From: Taenia hydatigena
Lineage: Eukaryota > Platyhelminthes > Cestoda > Cyclophyllidea > Taeniidae
Assembly (NCBI GenBank): GCA_036345935.2
Contig: JADWOT020000006.1
Span: forward strand, 20,352,967-20,416,966
Direction: 5' to 3'
DNA: 64,000 nt
The notes below the pieces were generated by a model. The model was not told the DNA's origin. It saw only the letters and a program-made list of their open reading frames with translations, and made no database searches. This document shows positions 1 to 15,100 of the stretch, piece by piece. The position numbers and the translations under genes are program-made. Each line of letters starts with the position of its first letter. Within the stretch, counting starts at the first letter, position 1.

Positions 1-2
1 TG

Positions 3-100
3 AAGAAGAGGGCGCTTGGAAAGTCTTCAGTAGAGACCGTCGTCCTGGAACCGTCGTTCGTTGATGCGCTGGACGAGGAATGGGGGAGTGGGTTTGATAA
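3..100 (+). CDS. DNA2: DNA2 exon 1 of the model (partial)
   Basis: The third frame is open from position 3 up to a good donor (AA|gtgagt) and encodes an acidic stretch ending in DEEWGSGFDK. This part of DNA2 is poorly conserved. I assign it by frame: it ends in phase 2, and the next exon supplies the missing base. The real exon, and probably earlier ones, extend left of the window. Confidence 0.6.
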
Positions 101-3100
101 GTGAGTTTGTAAATCGTCTACTCAGCACGTTAGCTATCAGCATCACGCGTAGGTTACATCCAATTTTGTTGTCTTAGTCCACTTGTCACAAACCTGTGGC
201 ATGTTTTTTTGTCCGCGATAAATTGTTTCAAATGGGTTGACCAGGTTTTGAACAATGGAACAGAAGTAGGATCTTATAGAGCTGAGAAAAGTGGTACTTT
301 TACTTTTGGGCAACAGCTGAATTGGCCAGTTAAATAGTGCAAATGTTGGTGCCGTAATATGACGGTGAAATATTTGGATGGAATCGTCAATTTTCCTCCA
401 AGTCTCTGGCAGAGCCAAATATCACACTAAACGGCACTAAAAATGAGTGAATTTTGGAAGACAGACCATGCTCTTGCTACTTTTGGATCGGTAAATATTT
501 AGTTACTACTTTTTTGCCTTTTTTTCCCATAGCCAAACGGAATTAAAAATGCAGGTTCCTTCCACTTCTGAAGTGAAGAAACAACCATGGTATCGATGTC
601 GAGTGACAGAAGTCACGACAAGTGGGTGCGTTTTTCGCCTTTTTCAAACTGTACCTCTTGCTTATTCCTACCGGTTTTTTCTGCTCATCGAGTAATAGCC
701 TAGTGTTTGCTTAGTCGTTCATAAAGCGCAATTTTTGGTGGCCTCTTATTTCTTGAAAAACTAAAGTCCTTTGAACTTGCTGCATCAACTTAGAAATTGT
801 TGAAGTCATGATTGATGATGAGTGCAAAGTCCCACCACAACCCACCGGTGCTTGACAGCAGTGAGGCAGTGCTTAAAAGTTTGAGAGAGGCTAAAAGTTC
901 ACCTTTTGTCTGGCTTGATTGCTCCATTATAAGCAGTCAGGTGCTGTGCCTCTGCACATGCTTTGATTGTTAATGAAATTTATCAGAGTTTAAACTGAAG
1001 ATGCCATGGCCTGTCAAGAGTTTTCTTCAAAGTTCTTTTTAAAATTCTTTTCTAACAGTAATTCGAAAATTGTCTCTACGATTTGTCCGAATGCACAAGC
1101 ACCTTTTACAATTCATCTCTCGGGATCGTGGTACGTAAATTGTTTTTTTTGATGCTAAATATATATATATATCTATAAAATATACAAGCGATTAGCAAAG
1201 CAGACTAACTTGTTTGCTTCTGAAAAATGCTTTTATCTCTTTGGAAAAGGGTTTTAGATTGTAATGCTGATTATTTTGACGAGTATAGAACCTTGAGAAG
1301 CTTTTCGAAATTATTTTATTCCCGCTATACGACCCCAGGTGTGGATTTTGATAGGATTCATTGAGTCCATTGAGCATTTAATGCTTACCCTAGCTCGCAT
1401 TGCTTTCTCCGAAGTCAGTGCCTGGAAATGCACATTTACGCAGCATTGATGAAGCTTCAGGTCAAACTAACGAAAAGGTGCAATGGTCATGCCGCTTGTG
1501 TGCAAATGATCTATCGACAAAAGTTATGCCAGAAGTGAAATAGGGAGACTGAGAGGTAGGAAAAGAGCCACTTCAACGGGTGGTATGAAAGGTATTTATC
1601 CCATCTGAGGGGAGGTTGATTGCAGCCTGCTGAAGTAGCTCAGCATTCCCTTGTGCAACCATTGCCTTCTTTTGACGCCGTCATTACTGATTTCTGCGAT
1701 AACTTTTCGTGACGGCTGGCAGAAGTGCATCGTCAAGAGGAAGTAACTGCGCCATAGGAATAAAGACCACTCGACACTTATCTGGTTCCAGGAGGAAGAC
1801 CTCTGAATTTGGCGATTGTGATGTGTTCCCCAGGTGTCGATGAGACCTAATATTTCTTTTGACGGCGGGATTTATTTGAAATGTAGCTCTTAGGAGTTGA
1901 TGAAGCTCTACAGGGAGTGCTTTTATGACATTTGATTTTTATGAGAATGCTTATTTGGAAGTGAAGGCAATTCAGCGAAATACACAATGCAATGTGTTTT
2001 CTGGAAGTCAATGGTTGATTTCCTCCCCTTTTATGCTGTCCAGTCGTCTGTTGAGGCCATTTCTAGTGTTCTGAGATTCTCGATTTAGGTTCTCGAATAA
2101 GTGTTCTTATACCAATTTTGCAGCTGTTTGCTTTTATGGATGCTTTAGCTTGCAGGTGTTTTTCTTCTTTGACATTTTTTCCATTTAAATTGAATTTGAG
2201 TTCTTCAATTTGCATTAGAAATGGCTGACTTTCTTCAAAGCGCTGAAATTTGTCAGGTACATTCCACTAACGCATCCTCTGAAGCCAGTATGGGGTGTCA
2301 TGGTGAAGACTAAGCTGCTTGGGAAGGAAAACATTCGTATAATCGCATGTATTTAAGTTAACTGTAACTTTATGAATCGAACCGGCGCGATCAAATTCTG
2401 AATGCTAACATTCAAGGTCTGAGAAAGGATTATTCTGAAAAGCAAATCTGAAGAAATTGTCATGCAAACTCCGCTCACCTCAAACGATAGGCTACGTAAC
2501 TTTTCCGAAGTTCTGGTCAAGTTTCCCTGTTCAAGTATATTTATGTCTCAGGAAGTAGCGCTTCATCCACAATTTTTAGGCCCGGGTTTCTGCAGAAGGA
2601 AAGGAAAGGCTTATGTTTTGGAGGTTTTTCAGGGGTGTATTCGACCCAAAAGGTTTGTTTTGCCACCGGAAACTCACCAAAATCTGGTTTTATTGCTTCC
2701 CTTTTTCACCACTACATTTTGACTGCAAGTGGGAAAAGATGCTCTCGTGGCATACCATGATCCAATGTGTACATTTGCGAGCTAGCCTGCAGATTTTCAT
2801 CCTAATTCAGACTAACCTTTGGCCTACCGTCAGGCTACAAAGTTTTGCTACATTGTTCCCTCTTAAGTAGGTTGAATCGTTGCAACTATTAATTCACTAA
2901 TCCATGAACATTGCTTAAAATGGAAGTATTTTTCGCATTTTACTGACGATTGAGCTTGGTTTTCTGCGGAGGCAAGGTATGTAAACAGATTCTGAGACCA
3001 AATACGGTTTATTTTGCTTCGGGCTTAATTTATGCAAGGCTAAATCTAGCGTTCTGTACGAATGATTTAATTAAACTTTCCGACTTGCTTCCTTTTTGTT

Positions 3101-6100
3101 TAAACATGGTAACATGCGTAAATGCAAGTCCTGCGTCTACCACAGCTGGTCATTTTATGCTCAAGGCTGAACTCCTTGGACAACCACTTCTTTTATGCTT
3201 AAAGCTGTCTGCGTTTTGTTGTTGGCCATGTGAAAACAAGCATCCTATTTCAAGGGGGAATTAGGAGGCGTACTGGGAAAGGTAATTATAGAGGGATACA
3301 AAAACTTCCAAAAAACATAATTTGAGATGTTAGAGGGTGGATTCTCTGGTCTTTTGCATAAGAAAAATGAACATCGATGTTTTAGAAACTATGGCAAAAT
3401 CAGCATTCAAATTTCTCATGTTTACCCTAAAAATCTCTACAGAAACGTTTTGAATGCTTTTGCAAGATGTAATTTCGTCTTAATGCTAATATTTGAGGAG
3501 CCATACTGTAGAACGATTTTCTTTTCACTATTCATCTTTATCTCTGGCGATGGGTTCCATCAGATTAGTTTTCTTGCCTTTTAGATTCGTTTCAGGCGAA
3601 TTAAAATGCGTCAAACGTCTATGCGAATTCACTTATGCTTAGTAGAAAACCACTGGTTCTACTACACGCTTTAAATTAATTTACATAGGTGTTAATTTAG
3701 ATGCCATGGATGTCTGGCTTGTTTATGGTAAGGACTAAAGGCGCCACCAGGAACGAGGCTGTACTGTGCACACTTTCTCACTGACAATGCTCTCAGCGGT
3801 GTGGCATATTGCGCTGTCTAGTTCGTCAGACCTGTCCACCTTGGCTGTTTTTGAAGGTAATGGGGAGGAGGAAGAAGCTGATTTTACGGGGATTCGGGTT
3901 GTATGGAAAGTAATCGTTTTATCCATATGCATCATTTTCTTTCCATAAAGTGGACAGTTCGCAAGTTATCAGTCGCGGTTGTGGGGCGGCACACATATGG
4001 AGTGTGATCTTGTGGGAACAAAGTGGTGCACGCCTTGGGAGTGAGGGTGTGTAGTGAGTATTGTTTGGGGACGTCCAACGATTTCACACGATTGCTCGCT
4101 TTACATTTCATTATCTTTACAAACTACTTTCTCATAAGCTCATCAGTCCTTTTCGCAATTCAGGGATAGGATTGGTCATCCTGAGGTGAAAATAGCTATA
4201 AAGCATTTACTTTTACGCCGTTCAACTTCCTCACTGTGCTTGTCCTTTTCATTATCGTACTATTCTTGAGGTTCCCTTTGGTTACATTTGGGCATTCACG
4301 GGTTTTATATCTCCATCCCCAAGCAATCTCAATCCTACACGTCCTATGGATGCTCTTCCCCCACTTCTTCATTAAAGATGTGTCAGCTGTTAATGGGACA
4401 CACTTATAAATTACCACTGCATACAGTACCTCCGCATCGTTGCCCTCTTATGTCTAGGTTGAAGTTGACTTGACATGGATCGCCCATTCCCTCCAAGTGT
4501 GTTGAGAATGAAGGCGCAAATGCTTGTTTACCAGTGTTGGCATCGAGTGATTCAAGTGGTCTGAATAAGGATAGAGTAGTTTTTGCTTCATTGCATGGAG
4601 TGCAGAAACCATCTTTTGGCTATGAAGTGACCTTTTCTTTAAAAGCTTATGGTATTTTCTGTAATGCAGGCGCCAAGCCACGACTTTCATCCTCCCCCAG
4701 ATCCGATAGTCAAGGTTTAGAATTACTTAAATGTTGGCCACTAATATCACAGTTTTCCTACTTGAGCTCAGTGTTACAAATCTGTAGTGCGTTCTTCATC
4801 GTTATATTGGCAACCAATTGTAACAAAGCATATTTTAAACAGATTACCCGAGTTTTAAATTGAGTCGGCGCAGGGTGTCTCTGGTCTGGGTGCATTTGCA
4901 TTTTTCTTGTTTATAAGCAGCATTTGCATAAATAGATTCGGCATTGCGATTGTTGTCATCGATATTAGAAAATTAAGCATCCAAGCTGTGTTAGTTTATC
5001 TTCTTTTGTGACTCTAGTACCAAATATGTAAAGAGCTAACAATTTCTCTTGTCACAGGTACGATACACCACTTCAGGTAGGCGATATAATCAATCTGATT
5101 CCCAGTTCCACCGGGAGCAAATCAACCACCACATCTTCACTTTCCACATGGAGCCTCTCCGACGACCCACTGCCATCCGATGTCACTATTCCTCCCCTTC
5201 TCGTCCTTTACCCCGAGGTACTTATATCAGGTACCTCGGTGGCTGCCGCGGCCAGGGGATGCGCCCGACGCGCGGCGCTACAACACTTTTGGGATAAGGA
5301 TGAAGCCGGCTTGGCTATGATGAGCTCTGATTCTGATTCTGCCACCTTAAAGTCGTTATCTGAAGATGGTGTGATGCTCGTGGGCAGCTTGGTGCACAGG
5401 GCCTTCCAACAAGTAATTTTTGTTTCTCTGTTTGGGTAAATGGTTAACTTGTTATGGGAAGCGTAGGACACGTTTTGGTGGTCTATTTTGTACAAAATCA
5501 ATCCCGGCTATAGTGAGAAATGTTCAAAGACCTGAACTAATTGGGCACCTAGAAACCATTTAAACATTATTTTTAGGATGGTTAGTTCTATTCCTGGAGA
5601 TCTGACGGAAATTCCAGTTGATGGGTGCTAGATGCTGCCTTTCACTTTATCGCGTTATTGATCGCTTTTGCCTCCAATTACTGCTGACTGAAAGAGAGGT
5701 AGTTTTTAAGACTCATAGAAATTGCACGGAGACTGAGGCTCTCAAAATGCTCAAGGAGGTTCGATCTCTGGAAGTCATCTCATGCTTATTGGCAGTTTCT
5801 TTCATTTGCCTTTCCAGCCTTCCATGGCAGCGTTGATTTGAGTTTGTATCCTTAAATATTTCAGTGAGTTGGTATTTTGTTGCCGATGTGTAAGATTGTG
5901 CTTACGCTTGCAAAAGGGCTGGAAATTTGTAACGTCTGAGCGCATCTTTTGACTACTTTAGTTTGCTGAGTCAGTTCTCCTTCCATTTTAATGTGAAAAT
6001 CGTCATCCTAGGTTTAGATTTCCGTAAAACGCCTAAATTTCATTACGTCCTTTTTACTGATTTTGTGAACATCCAGTATATTTAGGAGCAGTCACGGATT

Positions 6101-9100
6101 GAGTTATTGGCCCTTTTCCTTAAAAAAAACTAGTAAACGAGTCGTGATGGCTTAGGAGTGAAGATAATTTTAGGAAGAGTAGAATGTGTTCGACATCTAG
6201 AAGTTACTCGAAAGTCGCTGCCGACGAAAAGGTGTGTTCTATACCTGCTGATTAGGTCGAAATGCTATGTTGTTTAGCCCGTAAGAAGTGTTGTAGTCGC
6301 CTTTTGCCGGATTTCTGTTCTGGTTTAGGGAACGTTATTGTTGACCTAAGAGGGATATCGGCAATATAAAATCCCTGGCTCGTTTCAAAATCCGGAGATC
6401 ATTTGACGCTTATTGAAAACTTTGATTTAAGGAGGGGTAGTCACGATATTTTCCTGAATGCTCACGGGTGATTCCAAGGGAGCATGCTTTTGGTTATGAA
6501 TTATTAAAAGTGAATCTTGTCACCACAGTGTGCGTCGAGTTTTTTAATTCCCTTATGTTTCCGTACAAGTAGTAAAGCCAAAGGGATCGTAAATGGTTTC
6601 GTTGTGGCTTTTACTGCTTACCAAGCCGGCTGGTCTTGCGACTTAACTTGAAAGCGGTCATTATGGTACGGTGATAACAGGGAAATATCTACTTGTCATC
6701 AACAGGTTCTATTGTGGGTGCTACAGTAAAATTTCTACCACTTTCATGATCGTCAGTATCCGGAAGCAGAGCTAGTTGAAGAGATTTTTATTTTGAGAAT
6801 AAGGGGAATTGAAGGTTTGGACGCATTGAGCATTCTGATGTTCTCAAATACACTTCCGGGGAGTCTTTTAAACTTTGCCGGAGTATTCTATGCCATACGC
6901 TTTCAAGCTCTTGTTCCCTCGTTGGTGTGCAAAACATGCACAATGCTAATGTTCGGATTTTGTTTCATGAAAACAAATTTATTACAATGAACTTTTGAAA
7001 CTTTTCTGTACCTTTAATTCTGCGTTTTTAACGGAAACCATATGAAAACTAGTGGCTGGCAGCCATGTGACTATTCTTGCTTGGTAAGTTGTCTTCCATA
7101 CTTGTAAACCCTGATGCAAGAAATTTTTCTGTCGTTTGCTGAGGTTGTGATCAGATGTGAGCGAAGAGGGCATTCGTTGGCCACCTTCGAGGCTAAAATG
7201 TTACCAAAATGAAAGGACAATTTTTTGTTGAACTAAAGAAATCTTGGGCAAAATGGTTGAATTGGTTAGTCCACTTCAATAATTTTTCAATGTATTTTTA
7301 CAGGTGCTTACTGGTGGCAATTCGAAGTCTCGAAAAAATAACACTTCAATAGGACCGAAACTCTGGTGCGCGGTGTAAAATTTTTTTGAATTTTTTAAGA
7401 GGACACTTAATGATGATAATATGTCTAAGGTTTCTACTTTACAGGAGTTGAGAATGTAGTTAGAGTGCCTGTCACACCTTATTTTGACATTCATAGAAAC
7501 GCTAAAACATCTTTTACACTTTCCTGACTTTATCAAATCTTTAGGATGCGGTGCCTCAAATAATGCGTATCCAAATCCAACACAGGCTCCTACATGTTGG
7601 ATGATGATCAAACAAGTTCGTGTGGCTCTTCAAGTGGAAAGGACATGGGTTCACAAAGCTTATTAATAGACTTTGTTGGATAAACTAGCCATCATTACCT
7701 TGCATTACTTCTCAACAGAGTAGAGACCAGCTGAGATCCTCACTTCTGCGTGATTTTCTTCCATAGAAGCAAGCGAACTATAACCAGAGTCACGGTCGTT
7801 TCTGTTGCACTTCCATTTCCCAGTCGCCTGTTCCCTTTGATTTACGATCTTGTGATTGTATAATGCTAAGAAGCAGTGATAATAATCATTTGGGGAATCA
7901 TCACTAGAACTCGGACATTTAGGAGAGGTGGTGTCCCCCTCCCATCCTCCTCTGTCTTAAAGTACAAATCTTCTAATGCGTCAGTTTTGTAGCGGTATGA
8001 GCTCCTGTAATAATATGGCTTTCTTTTCATTGACTGGTTCAGTAGTTCTGGCTGATTCTAGAGAGGGACTCTTTCTTGTACAAGTTTGTATAAGGTAGAT
8101 GTTTCTCAGGCGTATTAGCTTGGCCTTAAATTGAAAAACTGACAATTTAGTTGGCACGCAAATATTGATAAGTCATTTGTATAATGTACGTGAAAGAGGT
8201 GAAAGCACAAAATTGATAGTCTTTTAATTTTATTGAAATTTACCTCTAGCGCATGGTGTTCAGCAGCCATTTGTTTAGTAATCGTTTTCCGTTTGATGAG
8301 GGTGGAAACAAATTGTCTCGCCTCTTACATTAAACATGACTAAACGTTGTCCTTGACGCGTTCATCGTGTATTATTGTAGTCTGTGGTACGGCAAATCTT
8401 CTCTGCTACCAGGAGTGAAGTTGTTTAAATTATTCACAGGCAATGTTCTGCTACCGATTATCATACCTTCTTCAAATAGCGGGAGTTTTTCCCTCATATT
8501 CAGAACCGAGCTAGAAATGGTTCGTTACGCAGAACGGCTGGAATCACATCCACCGGGGGGGAATTTTTAAATGAGGAGAATAAAAGCATCATAACTGATT
8601 ACTAATGAATGTGGATCCGCGCAAATTGTAACGAAACTTTACGAATCTTTCTAGTTTTGTACTTGCTGTACCATCTTTTAGATAAACTCTAGGAAGTAAC
8701 GTTTGTATTGTGTAGCGTCACTGCGGCTGCGGAGTTTATCTTGTGTGAAAGTGCAGGGTTAAAATAAACTAGCAGCTTCATTTGAATGGTGTAGGGGAGC
8801 TATAAAGTCATAAGCGCAGATTGTGTGAACTTATTTATTGCTTGATGCTCTGAACAGGACTTGAGTTCGGATTACGAAATCTTATGAGCTTGAAGCTTGT
8901 TAAATTTGGACCGCCACCTCAATATTGCCCAGCAGATAATCGACTTATCTCACCGTCTTGTTACTTCATTAAGATGGTACGAAAGAGCTGGAAAGCAAAA
9001 AAACCATAGATTTTATGTTAACTAGTATTTGTTGTGATTTGTTTCATCGATCTGCAAATCAAAGCATAATCAAGATATAGACCCTTCAGGATAGGCGTAG

Positions 9101-12100
9101 ATCGCCATTCCGCCACCAATCTGGTCGGTGAATCACTTCTACGCGGTGGCAGCAGCAGTAGCCATTACTACAGAACCGGAGTATTATAGTGCGGCGCTTG
9201 TTTACCTGCTTGTGACACTGCTTTTGTTCATTCTTTTACTCTTACTACTTACTCGTTATGCCCAGAAGCAGACCAATATTTCAGGCCAATTGCTCGGGTG
9301 ATCGTGGTTGAATTCTTGGGGAAGATTTCTCAAAAATACGAATTGCTTTCACTGACAAATTCATTTGGCGAATGGTACCGCAGCGATCAAACTTTTGGAA
9401 AAAAAGCAAGATCCACATAGACTGGATTCCATTATCTACACAAATTAATTTCGAGTTGGGAGAAAGTCAAATTCTTGAGGCGTGGTGAAGCAACTTTTAG
9501 GGTATGCTTTTGGCAGATAGTCTGTTATTTTGCCCAGTCGTTAAATCGCTTATTACCCTACTTATTAAGTCCAACATTTTTCGAGGAATTTAAATTTGCT
9601 GGTAAGTTCTATCACATCCCCTGTTGGGCGAACTGCATTGAGAAATTCACATAAGAATCATTTTAACTTGAAACCTTTTAGTTGGATTGTCCACGGTTGC
9701 ACTAGTTAATGTTGAGCTTTGTTGGAAAGATGCTTGATACGTCGTTAAATTTCGTCCAGCTCTTTGCCAGTCAAATTACATTGAGAGCGAATCGGTTTGA
9801 AAATGTCGCTCATTGCTGGATAATGCGTATATCGTGTCAAATCGCATATCTCAACTCAAATATGAAATTAAACTCCTTGCCAGTGTGAAATCTCGGGGCC
9901 CATGAGATGTACCTACCACATTTGTTGTCCCCAGTCTCACCATATTTGTCGGTCGTTGAAACTTCGAGCTCTTTTCGCCGATTATTTTATCCTCTTGAAA
10001 CGATCACAGGTTGTGACCGACTCCTTACCTTTTTTTGTGACTTTCATCATAAGCGACTCAAAACGTTTAATTAATGGTTAAATTCAAGTTGCTGTGTAAT
10101 GGCGATGTGACTGTCGGTCACAGTTTCTTGCTAAACCTGACAATTGGTGCTATTTAGGGACTGAATTTACTGTAAGCCAATTCTCCTTCCGTTAAAACTA
10201 GAATAAAATCATCACATTTTATTTGTCATATCATAGACCATGTTTAAGTGCTTTCCTTTTTAGCTACGAATGGCTCTAAACTAGTCAACCACTTTATGTC
10301 ATACCGTAATGCTTTCGTACCTCACACTGACTCTTCGACTTTTCTTCCCTAAACACTGCTTTAAATTAGTACTTTCGGGATGTTAATTCCCTGGAAAGAG
10401 GTACTATGTGAATCCTGTGCGTGAAATTCAGCCGTTTCGGCTACCTTTTTCATGTGTGGTGGACAAAACCATTACCTCAATTCTCTGGAAGGTCGTTAGC
10501 CGAACTTCCTTTTGCTAAAATTTGATGATGTTTCCTTTTTCTCCCTTCAGGCTGTCAGGCAGCAAATGTCAGGCAAGCCATCAACACCTCGGGCAGCTCT
10601 CTTCCGTGATCTCGTCGCGCCGTCCACAATTCTTCAACTGTGGGTTCAATTTATTTTTCTAGTCTTTCATACCCCTACTTCTAGGTACGCGATGGGCGAT
10701 TCGGTAGAAAAATTATGTGAATCTCTGAAGTTCTTTCTACCAAAGATTAACCAATGGGTGAAACGGCATTGTGCCGTAAATTCTAGGTATGTCTAGTGAA
10801 AGATTCATGGGCTAAAAATTCTATCCACAGTTTTCGTGCAATTCTTTTTGATAACACTAAACAAAAACATCCAAAGCTATGACATTCCACACTTTATGCC
10901 GAGATTCTCTCACGCTGGTATCTCAATTAGCCAAGTTTCAATTTTTTCACAACAGAAAGAGGTACTTAATTAGGTCCAAAAATATGGGAGCGGTATTATA
11001 ATTAGTGCATCGAAGGGCTTCGAGGCTAGTAGTAACGAATGGACGCGTTAGATCCTGTGATTTACGGTTTGGAGTAGAATTCCCATAAGTCCAGAAAGCC
11101 TATTTGCATTTGTTATTTACTGAAATAACTGCCATCGCAATATCTCCCTATTCCCCACTTTTGCTTGACGTTTTGTCTCTAGAAGCCAACAACTCACCTC
11201 AACTTGGCATGCAATCATATAATTGTCCATGATAGAAAAAGGCGATGATTATTTTTTAAATATCATTCGCGGAATAGAGAGGATGGGAAATGGGGCAACA
11301 TCATTCATTGCATCACGTTATACTTTCTCTCGAAAGTGGGCGTCTCATGATTCAGTCTTCGGTCTTACGTTACGTTGCCTTATGAGGTGATAGAGAAACT
11401 AGGTTTCCTTCCGCTAACGTGTTAAGCTTGACTTTTTCAGATGGTTGGTAGACCTCAGATGTAATTCTTTGGCCTTCGGTAGAGGAACAAATTGGAATAA
11501 AAAATAGTGGCTGTGGCCTGTTATACTTCTACACACGCCCATACGAAGCACCCATAGACTCACGAGGATGTAGTGGTGCTTGCCTGAGAAGTGTGGGATG
11601 TCTGACGAATGGGTGGTTAGTACATGCTTACCGATTTTCCACTTTCACTCTCCGGAGTTTGGAATCCACACAAAAGTCATTTTGATTCCCAAATGACTCG
11701 GTTCTCAGGCGATCCATAATACCGCTCAAATTTAACCTCTTGTCGATCTAGCACGTCATTTGAAGGTCTATCTGCCAACAGCGGCGTATAAATCACTAAA
11801 TTTTGTTGTCTACTTGAATAGGCATTATTCGGCAGTGTAGCTCTTGTTTTGTTCCTTTGTTATTTGTGCTTCCAGTGTTTGCTCTTCTGCGTTGGCTATT
11901 GTGCCGGATTTTTTGGTCAATTTGGGGCAGCCGCAAAGTGGGGAGAGGGGGAAATTTGCAGATCCCTATCTGCATTCGTTGCGTATTCTGTTGGCGAACT
12001 GCATTGAAAAGGCTTTTTTGGGGAATAGGATTTTAGGCTAGACAATGCACCGTATTGATAACATTTTAAGTGACATTGTTTTAATGAAATCCTTTGTCCA

Positions 12101-15100
12101 TGAGCGCAGGCAGCTAATACCACACTCGAATTAATTAAAAATTGCATCGTGTGGCCAGTCTACCTCTTACTTTTTTCTTTATTATTATCCATCCGTATGA
12201 TTGCCCGCTATTTGCAATATAGATGACCATTTCATTTTCAGGTACCACCCGTTAGCTTTAGTAAAACAAAGCTCAAGATCAAAACAATTGCTGAAAGTGA
12301 AAGTCTACTTTAATGAAATGAATCCATGGCTCATGGCTGAATAAGTTAATGTGATTGAAACCACTTTTGAAGTATCTAACTGGGCGTTAATTGGCCAACT
12401 AAAATAATCTCGAGATCCCTTAGTTTCAGAAGTCCCTTCTTCAGATGCTGAACTGTCAGTCAGCCCCCTAAAAAGATTGGTATTTTAAGCATCAAAGGAT
12501 TAATGGTGCTAATCGCCTTTTTATGGACGCGACACACTAGCTCGTTCAATCCGGTATCGTTTTGTCCACAGTGCCATGAAATATCAAATCGACAAGAAGG
12601 CGAGTTTTTTAGTGCATTGCTTTTCATTACTGATTAAGGAAAGTATCTGTGAAGATCCTATGCGCTATTTAATTTCGACTACCATTGACCTTATACATTG
12701 GATCTCAGCTAATTCGGATGCCTTTTTTCCATGGCGTGTTTCGCTTTGCAATAAGTTATTGTTGAAGCATCGGCTAAGGCCTCTGTGGATTTTTGCAAAT
12801 GGACATATTCCTCAAGTTTACACCCGATATTGCTCTCAATTCATCCATGAAGATGCTATAAAGTAGCTCCATTTTAACTGCATGGAGGGGCTGGAGAAAT
12901 GGTAGTGAAGGTAGCCTGAGTGGAACCTATGATATTGGGGTAAAATGCAAATTGGGGTGCTCCCCTTGGTAGCAGTGATTGGCCACGGAATTAATAGTTG
13001 GACTGAAATGCAGGCCGCGCGACGATTTCCCTTCATGGCGAGAGGGCAAGCAAATCCAACGACTGGGAAACGAAAACTTCACTTTTGAAATTCATAGGGT
13101 GTTTCATCGAAGAATGATTAGTTTTTTGAAGCTAACGCCTTTCTTGCGCCATTCATTTCAAGCGAAGATACTTTTTCAAGGACAAAACTATTTAAGTAAA
13201 TGCAAAACTCAATGCATCGCCTCAGCTACGACCTGTTTTTACTCATTCTTTCAATTTCATTGCCACTTCAATGCCATCCAATTGCCTATCGATATTATTC
13301 TGTTTCTTGGGGTGTGGATTGATAATCTAGTTAGTATTTTGAGCATCTGTTACGCTTTGTTTGGACCTCGTTCTACTCCATTGTTCGACGCGGTTTCGGC
13401 AGCCCTGTTTTTTGGGTTTCGTTGATTCGGCCGTTCGCGTTACCTGACCTCACCTCTACGTCGTCTGAGCTATCCCTAAAATCGTCGTAAACCACTCGAG
13501 TCAAAAAGTAGCTTCATTGTAAACATGTAGAAGGGCTATGGTATATGCAAGACTCCACTCCATCGTCATTGGAGACAGAGTGGTAATCCTACTCCACAAC
13601 TTTGCTTCTTTTTTCAGCTCTTCGTGCGCCTCATCTGGTGTTGCCATCAAGCCAGTGATAAAGGAAGTATTCGATATTGAGGAGAATATTTGGTGTACCA
13701 AGTATGGAAACTTTTCTTTTACCCTCATTTTTTAGTCTGGTTATTCAATATTTTGCGATTGCTTTACGGACTAACTCTCGCGTCTCTAAGCAGACAAGGT
13801 CATCGGACATGCACATTGAAAACAAAATTGTGAGACTGTCTGAAAACTCTCGTATAGATAGCTATGAAAGGTTTTCACGGCTTGAAATTCGTGGTTCAAC
13901 ACCGAAAATATGCAACTGTCAGACTCCTGTTTACAGGCCGAATAGAGCAGCGTTCTTTGTGTTTGAGACCTAGTTTTCTTATGTTAACACAATTAGCCTT
14001 CGTCTACTGAACAACGTCTGTGTTTACTTAAGCGCGATTTCGTTCGTGCTGAATTTGATTAGTAGCAGTTGACATCAACCAACATCCATGTGTTAACCCT
14101 ATTCAGGTCAAGGAGCACGACCATCTTTTGTTGTCTATTTTATGGGAAATCGGTCCTTTAACGTGTTTTTGGATTTCTACCGGATTATCCTAAGGTCTTG
14201 GAGACAACCAATTGCTCATTCAGTGCTCATCCTTTTAAATCATTCAGTGAAGTCTCTCAGGATGTCTCCAAATTCTAGTAATGATTTATTCCACGACACT
14301 TTTCGATCCGTAAACGACCAACAAAATCAACGCTTTACGTGTGAAAGGTTGGTTTACAGCTTAGGCGATTTATTGCTAACGTACCGAAGGGCAGAGGTCG
14401 TGGGCATGACCTTTCAGCCATATCACCAGGTCGGAAGTGCGGGCGGTCGAGATTGGAACGTTCGCTTCGGTGGTTAAACAGCACAACAAATAGTAAGCCA
14501 AATCAATGGCACCAATTGTGTTTGTAAAGTGACATCCGAGGTGAATGCATCTCTACCACTTTTCTCTTTTGCTGCGGTCCATAAAATTAGTTGGGTTCAA
14601 AAATCCCTCCAACTTTAGTCAGGCATGCAACCAGTTATGCAAACCATTGTTGCCTTTTGCATTCTTACTCCTAGCTGAATTTTGATCTTTAATGAAATCA
14701 TTCAATGCACTGATTTTAATCATTGCGGGAGTATTCAGTACACTTGAGCTAACAAAAGTTAACTAAATTAAAAAAGACAATGAAATCCAACCATTCCCAA
14801 ATTAATACATCTAGGCTGTAGTGATCTATTTACCAATGTTGACACTGTCCATTAGCCGTCACATTATTTGCCAAGTAGACAGTTCGCTCAAGCATCTTGG
14901 CGAAAATTGTGTTTGGAATATTGCTGATGCATTAAAATAGCATTGCGAGGGTAGCTCAAAATTCGACTGGCCTAAAAGAAAAGTCACAGCCATCAAGCAT
15001 CGACAACAATTAAAGTAACCCAAGGGTATCGAATGTTGGAGGGCATTGGAATTTCATGCTCTGTGAATAATGAAGCGATTGAATATCTGCTTTTTGTTCC

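Larger units (their letters stand above)
101..5057 (+). other. DNA2 introns 1-3, no other gene seen
   Basis: Introns at 101-532, 626-1058 and 1131-5057. The last is A+T-leaning, with a short AT dinucleotide run near 1158-1172. Several open frames of 60-110 codons (for example 2462-3264 and 4534-4863) show no recognisable protein and no convincing splice context. Confidence 0.6.

Noticed and set aside
1158..1172. AT dinucleotide run as a possible TATA-type signal
   Set aside because: Lies directly after a DNA2 exon inside an intron; simple-sequence run without promoter context.
2462..3584. Series of overlapping plus-strand frames of 85-104 codons
   Set aside because: No homology visible, overlapping in different frames, no donor/acceptor pattern joining them; likely chance in intron 3.
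12979..13425. 148-codon plus-strand open frame
   Set aside because: Lies in DNA2 intron 5, contains no recognisable domain and no splice context; composition is like the surrounding intron.
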